This document shows positions 59,459 to 64,000 of a stretch of DNA of 64,000 nucleotides, piece by piece. Numbering within the stretch: position 1 is the first letter of the stretch; each line of letters opens with the position of its first letter. The DNA comes from Blastococcus sp. HT6-30. GTDB taxonomy: Bacteria > Actinomycetota > Actinomycetes > Mycobacteriales > Geodermatophilaceae. The stretch covers positions 3,306,001 to 3,370,000 of the forward strand of contig NZ_CP155792.1 in the NCBI RefSeq assembly GCF_039729015.1, given 5' to 3'. The position numbers and the translations under genes were made by a program. Under the pieces are notes generated by a model. It saw nothing but the letters and a program-made list of their open reading frames with translations. It was not told where the DNA came from and searched no databases.

Positions 59459-60862
59459 TCAGCCGCCGCAGCCCCCGACGTGGACGCCGCGGGCGTTCAG
59501 CCAGGGCACGGGGTCGACCTGACCGCCGTACATCTGGCCGCTCGGGTGGACCTCGAAGTGCAGGTGGGGGCCGGTCGACTGCCCGCGGTTGCCGACCTCC
59601 GCGATCCGCTCGCCCGCGACGACCCGCTCACCGGTGGAGACGAAGTACCGGTTGACGTGGCCGTAGACGGTCACGGCGCCGTCGTCGCCCTCGATGTAGA
59701 CGGCGTAACCGAATCCGGTGGCCGTCCCGGCGCGGCGGACCACGCCGCTCGTGGCCGCGTAGACCGGGGTTCCGGTGGGAGCGGCGATGTCCACGCCCCC
59801 GTGCAGCGCACCCCAGCGCCAGCCGTAGCAGCTGGACACCCGGCCCGACGTCGGCTTGACGTACCCGACGCCGCTCACTCCCCCGGCGCTGTCGCCGCTG
59901 CTCCCGCTCCCGCTGCTCCCGCTCCCGCCGCCCCCGGCCGCGGCGTTCCGGGCGGCGGCGTCCCGGGCGGCCTGGGCGGCTGCCTCGGCCTCGCGCGCGG
60001 CGCGCTCGGCGGCGGCCCGGGCGGCGGCCTCCTCGGCTTCCTTCTGGGCGACCCACTGCTGGTAGGCGTTCCGCGCCCCCTGGAGCTCCAGCAGCTGGAT
60101 CTGGGCGGCCTGCAGCTGCTGCTCGTACTGCGCCTTCTGCGCCTCGATCTCCGCGTAGGCGGCCTGGTGGGAGGCGAGCTGCGCGTCGGCGGCCTCCTTG
60201 GCGGCCTGGGCGGCGTCCTCCGCCGCGGCCCGCTCGTCCCGGGTGGCGCGGGCGGTGGAGTCGGCGTTGGCCTGCCGGACCCGGGCCACCTCGAGCGCAC
60301 CGAGGACGTCGAGCTGGTTGGTGGCCACGTAGTCGAGCATCGCGGCCCGCTGGATCAACTCGCCGGGGCCCTCGGAGTCCAGCAGCGCCGCCGAGCTGGT
60401 CAGCGAGGCACCGTTCATGTAGCTGTCGCGGGAGAACGCTGCGATCCGCGTCTCGGCCGCGGTGACCGCCTCGCCGGCGGCGCGGAGCTCGGCGGCGGCC
60501 CGGTCCGCGGCCTGCTGGGCGAGCGCCAGCTCCTCCTCGGCGATCAGGTAGGCCGTCCCGGCGGCCTCCGCCTGCACACCCACCCGCTCCAGCTCGGACT
60601 CGGCGGTGGCGACCAGGCCGGCGATGCGGCCCACTTCGGCGGCCGCGGCGGCCTGCTGGCTCTGCGCCGCGCTGAGCTGGCCGTCGCTGGGGTTGGGGGG
60701 CGGAGCCGGGACCGCGACGGCGGGGACGGCCGTGACCATCAGCGCCGCGCCGACCACGACGCCCACCAGGGCGGTGCGGAACGGGCGAGGGGAGCGGCCC
60801 GCGACGAACCGGCGGCTGCCGGTCCGCGGAGTCGCCGGTCCGGACGGGCGGCGCTGGAACAT
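59459..60862 (-). CDS. M23-family peptidoglycan endopeptidase with coiled coil
   Basis: 467-residue exported cell-wall hydrolase or activator of the NlpD/EnvC type. After a signal or anchor (about residues 30-55) comes a long Ala/Glu-rich coiled coil (about 65-300), a Gly/Ser linker, and a C-terminal M23 domain. The domain holds YGWRWGALHGGVDIAAPTGT with the first zinc ligands, VYGHVNRY and TGPHLHFEVHPSG with the HxH pair, so it looks catalytically complete. ATG at 60862 follows AGGGAG by about 8 nt. Upstream about 180 bp is non-coding. Likely acts in septum splitting or growth. Confidence 0.9.
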   Translation of the reverse strand: MFQRRPSGPATPRTGSRRFVAGRSPRPFRTALVGVVVGAALMVTAVPAVAVPAPPPNPSDGQLSAAQSQQAAAAAEVGRIAGLVATAESELERVGVQAEAAGTAYLIAEEELALAQQAADRAAAELRAAGEAVTAAETRIAAFSRDSYMNGASLTSSAALLDSEGPGELIQRAAMLDYVATNQLDVLGALEVARVRQANADSTARATRDERAAAEDAAQAAKEAADAQLASHQAAYAEIEAQKAQYEQQLQAAQIQLLELQGARNAYQQWVAQKEAEEAAARAAAERAAREAEAAAQAARDAAARNAAAGGGGSGSSGSGSSGDSAGGVSGVGYVKPTSGRVSSCYGWRWGALHGGVDIAAPTGTPVYAATSGVVRRAGTATGFGYAVYIEGDDGAVTVYGHVNRYFVSTGERVVAGERIAEVGNRGQSTGPHLHFEVHPSGQMYGGQVDPVPWLNARGVHVGGCGG

Positions 60863-61041
60863 GTGTTCGCTCCCTGGGGAAGAGGGTGGGCGGTGTGGCC
60901 CGCGAACAGTCCCACCGTCACCTGGAGTCACAAAGGCAACACGCGGCAATTGGGGCGCGCCGCGTTAAGAACGGTGGGCGACCGTCTCGTCACAGTCGGT
61001 ATGTCGACTCGCTGATGCGACGGACTCGGCTCGCGCGAGGC

Positions 61042-61842
61042 TCAGCTCCCCGGGCGCTCCAGCTCGTGGCTGAGGGCGTCCAGCTCGGCGCCGCCGGCCA
61101 TGAGGCGGGTCAGTTCCTCGCGGCTGATGTCGGCCTTGGCGAACTCCCCGAGGCTGCGCCCCCGGTTGAGCACGAGGAAGCGGTCGCCGACGGGGTGGGC
61201 GTGGTGCGGGTTGTGGGTGATCAGCACGACCCCCACCCCCCGGTCCCGGGCCTGCGCCACGTAGCGCAGAACCACGCCCGCCTGCTTGACGCCGAGCGCC
61301 GAGGTGGGCTCGTCGAGGATCAGCACCCGGGCCCCGAAGTGCACCGCGCGGGCGATCGCCACCGATTGGCGCTCCCCACCGGAGAGCGTGCCGACCGGCT
61401 GGTCGGGGTCGCGGATGTCGATGCCCATCGCGGCCAACTCCCGGCGGGTGGTCTCCTTGGCGCGGGCGACGTCGAACCGGCGGAAGGGTCCCCGGCCGCG
61501 GGTGGGCTCGGCGCCCAGGAAGAAGTTCCGCCAGATCGCCATCAGCGGGATCATCGCGAGGTCCTGGTAGACGGTGGCGATCCCGGCGTCGAGCGCCTCG
61601 CGCGGCGAGCCGAAGTCGGCCGGCCGCCCGTCCAGGAGCACGCTGCCACGGTCCGCCCGGTGCACGCCCGAGAGGATCTTGATCAGCGTCGATTTGCCCG
61701 CGCCGTTGTCGCCCAGGACGCAGGTGACCTCGCCGGCGCGCACGGTGCTGCTCACGCCGTCGAGGGCGATGACCGACCCGTAGTCCTTGCCGACGTCGGC
61801 CAGCTCCAGCAGCGGCGGGCCTCCGTCCCGGTGGGCGGTCAC
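61042..61842 (-). CDS. Sugar ABC transporter ATP-binding protein (FrcA-like)
   Basis: 266-residue cytoplasmic ATPase with one nucleotide-binding domain. Walker [11 protein letters not shown]-loop VYQDLAMIP, signature LSGGERQS, Walker [13 protein letters not shown], switch THNPHHAH. The single-domain size fits FrcA-type CUT2 systems, unlike the duplicated RbsA. GTG at 61842 overlaps the permease stop (GTGA). Last gene of the binding protein-permease-ATPase operon. Confidence 0.92.
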   Translation of the reverse strand: MTAHRDGGPPLLELADVGKDYGSVIALDGVSSTVRAGEVTCVLGDNGAGKSTLIKILSGVHRADRGSVLLDGRPADFGSPREALDAGIATVYQDLAMIPLMAIWRNFFLGAEPTRGRGPFRRFDVARAKETTRRELAAMGIDIRDPDQPVGTLSGGERQSVAIARAVHFGARVLILDEPTSALGVKQAGVVLRYVAQARDRGVGVVLITHNPHHAHPVGDRFLVLNRGRSLGEFAKADISREELTRLMAGGAELDALSHELERPGS

Positions 61843-62897
61843 CGCGGGGCCGCCTCGGCCGAGCGGCGGACCAGCCGGTTGGCCAGGACCGCGAGCAGCA
61901 GCATGGCGCCGAGGAAGAAGTAGAACCAGTCGGCGTCCCAGCGCAGGTACGGAATGCCCAGCTGCGTCATACCGAAGATCAGCGCCCCGAGTGCGGCGCC
62001 GACGGCCGATCCGAATCCGCCGGTGAGCAGGCAGCCGCCGATGACCGCGGCGACGATGTAGATGAGCTCCTGGCCGATGCCGGTGTTGGCCTGGACCGAC
62101 GTCAGCCGGACGGCGAGCGTGGTGCCGACGAACCACGCCGCGGCCGCCGTCGTCATGAACAGCGCGATCGTGGTGCGGCGGGCCGGCACGCCGACGTTGC
62201 GGGCGGCCACCTCGTCACCCCCGGTGGCGAAGATCCAGTTGCCGAAGCGGGTGCGCAGCAGGACCCAGGTGGCCAGCGCGGTGAACAGCAGCCACCACAG
62301 CACCGCCACCCGGATCGGCGCGCCCAGGATCTCCAGGCGCGAGGCGAACACCCACTCCGCCGCCGTGTAGCCGGGTACGTCGTCGATGCCGCCGACGGTG
62401 ACCGTGTCGGTGAACAGCTTGGTCAGGCCCAGGTTGAGCCCCTGGAGCATCAGGAAGGTGCCGAGCGTGATGATGAAGCTCGGCAGCTTCGTGCGGGTGA
62501 CCAGCCAGCCGTTGAAGAAGCCGATCGCCAGGGCGACGACCAGCGCGACGCCGATGGCCACCCACAGGTTCTGCCGGAACTCGACCGCGACGATGCCGAC
62601 GGTCAGCGCGGTGGTGCCGGTCATCACCCCGGCGGACAGGTCGAAGTGCCCGCCGATCATGAGCAGCGCGACCCCGACCGCCATGATCCCCAGCGTCGAG
62701 GCGGGGTCGAGCCAGTTGGCGATGCCGCGCGGTGACCGGAACACCTCGGACTGGACCGCGAAGAACGAGAACACCGCGATCGCGCCCACCAGCGCGCCCA
62801 GCTCCGGCTTGACCAGCAGGCGGCGCAGCGGACCGGCGGCGCCCAGCCGCTCGTCGGCCCGCTGGTCCGCCGGGGCCGCGGCCTCCCGGGTGCTCAG
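61839..62897 (-). CDS. Sugar ABC transporter permease (CUT2), probable CTG start
   Basis: Membrane permease with about ten helices. [18 protein letters not shown] and [20 protein letters not shown] are family hallmarks, and the helix after [20 protein letters not shown] closes the core. Family N-termini extend well before the first ATG/GTG available (GTG 62789, inside [13 protein letters not shown]). In frame upstream there is no ATG, GTG or TTG until past the binding-protein gene, but a CTG at 62897 overlaps that gene's TGA (CTGA) and starts the natural sequence [13 protein letters not shown] place the start there (352 residues); GTG 62789 gives 316. Confidence 0.85.
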   Translation of the reverse strand: MSTREAAAPADQRADERLGAAGPLRRLLVKPELGALVGAIAVFSFFAVQSEVFRSPRGIANWLDPASTLGIMAVGVALLMIGGHFDLSAGVMTGTTALTVGIVAVEFRQNLWVAIGVALVVALAIGFFNGWLVTRTKLPSFIITLGTFLMLQGLNLGLTKLFTDTVTVGGIDDVPGYTAAEWVFASRLEILGAPIRVAVLWWLLFTALATWVLLRTRFGNWIFATGGDEVAARNVGVPARRTTIALFMTTAAAAWFVGTTLAVRLTSVQANTGIGQELIYIVAAVIGGCLLTGGFGSAVGAALGALIFGMTQLGIPYLRWDADWFYFFLGAMLLLAVLANRLVRRSAEAAPR

Positions 62898-63886
62898 CGC
62901 GTGCCGGCCGTGGCGAGGTCGGCGATCTCGTCGACGTTCTCGGCGTCGACGATGGCCGGTCCGGTGAGCACGGGCTGGCCACCACCGACCGTGTTCAGGT
63001 TCTCGACGTACAGCTTCAGCATCACGACCGGCAGGTAGCCCTGCTCGAACTGCTGCTGGTCGACGGCGAAGGCGATGTCGCCGGCCTGGATTCCGCTGAT
63101 CACGTCCGCGTTGAGGTCGAACGTGGCCACCTGGGCGTCCGAGCCGGCGTCCTGGGCCGCGTCCACCGCGACGGCCGCCACGGCCGAGTTCAGCGCCAGG
63201 ACGGCGTCGATGGACGGGTCGGTCTGCAGCTGCGAGGCGATCGTCGACTGCGCGCCCGGCAGGTCGTTGATGTCGACCTGCACGGTGCTGATCCCGCCGC
63301 CCAGCCCCTCGGCCGCGCCGGCGCAGCGCTGCTCCAGGCCGATGTTGCCGGCCTCGTGGATGACGCAGAGCACGTTCTGGGCGCCGTCCTCGGCCAGCCG
63401 CCGGCCGGCGCCCTGCCCGGCGATGGCCTCGTCCTGGCCGACGTGGCCGATGGCGCCGAACTCGGTGGAACGGCCACCGCCGGAATTGATGGTGACCACC
63501 GGGATGCCGGCCTCGACCGCGTCCTCGATCGAGCCCTGCAGGGCGTCGGGGTTCGCCATCGAGACGACGATGCCGTCCACGTCCTGGTTCACCGCGGCGT
63601 CGATCAGCTGCGCCTGCCGCTGCGGGTCGCCGTCGCTCTGGTAGTCGACGTCGATGCCCAGGTCCTCCCCAGCGGCCTCGGCGCCGTTCTGGACGACGTC
63701 CCAGAACGCGTCCCCGGCCGAGCCGTGGGTGACCACCGAGAAGACCAGGTCGCCCTCAGCGCCGGCTCCACCGCCGGAGCCGCCGGAGCCGCCGTCGCCA
63801 CCGTCACCCGCGCTGTCCGTGGTGCAGGCGGAGAGAAGCAGGGGCGCCGCCAGGGCGAGCGCCAGCAGTCGCTTGGGTGCGGCCAT
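62894..63886 (-). CDS. Sugar ABC transporter substrate-binding lipoprotein
   Basis: 330-residue periplasmic-type binding protein of the ribose/galactose family, tethered by a lipid at Cys about residue 21 (LLLSAC). A Gly-rich linker follows. The mature part begins LVFSVVTHGSAGDAFWDVV and continues with GIVVSMANPDALQGSI and GAIGHVGQDEAIAG, and ends LNTVGGGQPVLTGP. ATG at 63886 follows AGGAGG by 8 nt. First gene of the three-gene operon; the stop overlaps the proposed permease start. The sugar cannot be identified from sequence. Confidence 0.93.
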   Translation of the reverse strand: MAAPKRLLALALAAPLLLSACTTDSAGDGGDGGSGGSGGGAGAEGDLVFSVVTHGSAGDAFWDVVQNGAEAAGEDLGIDVDYQSDGDPQRQAQLIDAAVNQDVDGIVVSMANPDALQGSIEDAVEAGIPVVTINSGGGRSTEFGAIGHVGQDEAIAGQGAGRRLAEDGAQNVLCVIHEAGNIGLEQRCAGAAEGLGGGISTVQVDINDLPGAQSTIASQLQTDPSIDAVLALNSAVAAVAVDAAQDAGSDAQVATFDLNADVISGIQAGDIAFAVDQQQFEQGYLPVVMLKLYVENLNTVGGGQPVLTGPAIVDAENVDEIADLATAGTR

Positions 63887-64000
63887 CGAGAGTCCTCCTG
63901 TGCTCGCGGGGCCTGGAGCCCACGCGTCCGGTCCGCCCAGGATCATGCCCCTCCCGCCCGCGGTCGGCGCCCCCGAGGGTGACGACGTCGCCGGAGTCCA

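Noticed and set aside
60863-61041. Cyclic-di-AMP (ydaO) riboswitch upstream of the M23 peptidase
   Set aside because: Such riboswitches precede many actinobacterial wall-hydrolase genes, but the conserved GGGTGAA-type core could not be found. Two TGTGAC motifs are present but too common to call.

Overview
The window is very GC-rich, uses GTG starts freely, and has dense gene packing with many 1-17 bp overlaps. Its gene content (mycobacterial-type CysQ/CysD/CysN, actinobacterial HrpA, DUF2795 and DUF2945 proteins, AMIN-like lipoprotein, QacA-type exporters) points to a high-GC actinobacterium. The style resembles Geodermatophilaceae (Blastococcus, Geodermatophilus, Modestobacter), but that placement is inference.

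Layout. 0-6.7 kb: an LCP-like cell-envelope protein cut by the window edge, a coiled-coil protein with seven perfect-period 42-bp repeats, two small stress-type proteins (DUF2945, DUF2795), a siderophore-interacting flavoprotein and a two-component pair. 6.7-10.7 kb: a thioesterase followed by sulfate assimilation genes cysQ, cysD and cysN, with an opposing small membrane gene wedged between cysD and cysN. 10.7-17.4 kb: cytochrome P450, a RsbW-like ATPase, an HTH protein and the large helicase HrpA. 17.5-26.7 kb: a MarR regulator with its multidrug exporter and operator-like palindrome, a zinc alcohol dehydrogenase pair, a long-form acyl-CoA dehydrogenase whose 3' end looks frameshifted, a second exporter and YihY. 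26.8-33.6 kb: hemerythrin-like protein, acyl-CoA dehydrogenase, polyhydroxyalkanoate synthase plus depolymerase, and a BCCT osmolyte transporter.

33.8-42.25 kb is the accessory region. Small membrane and hypothetical genes lead into a frameshifted ArsR regulator and a tyrosine-recombinase remnant. Next comes a 5.6-kb island bounded by 44-bp direct repeats of the tRNA-Lys 3' half; the intact tRNA-Lys is at the right end. The island carries a GGDEF-EAL c-di-GMP enzyme overlapping a two-membrane-segment protein, a decayed IS5-type transposase and a truncated IS3 transposase. Just inside each end lies the same 21-bp tandem-box motif, which looks like integrase arm-binding sites.

42.6-64 kb returns to the chromosomal style: malate:quinone oxidoreductase, a DUF2231-Rieske fusion, GtrA, a membrane metallophosphoesterase, lipoproteins, a tRNA Glu-Asp-Phe cluster, a glycosyltransferase-like protein, then a tight minus-strand catabolic cluster (MBL hydrolase, AMP ligase, GMC oxidoreductase, permease remnant, phosphotriesterase-family hydrolase, acyl-CoA synthetase). 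It ends with an M23 envelope peptidase and a CUT2-type sugar ABC transporter whose permease appears to lack a standard start codon.

Several genes (acyl-CoA dehydrogenase 3' end, ArsR, AMIN-like lipoprotein, ABC permease, IS elements, 44.6-44.9 kb remnant) are interrupted by apparent single-base shifts. Some are genuine decay; others could be assembly errors. Every family assignment was made by eye from motifs, without database searches.
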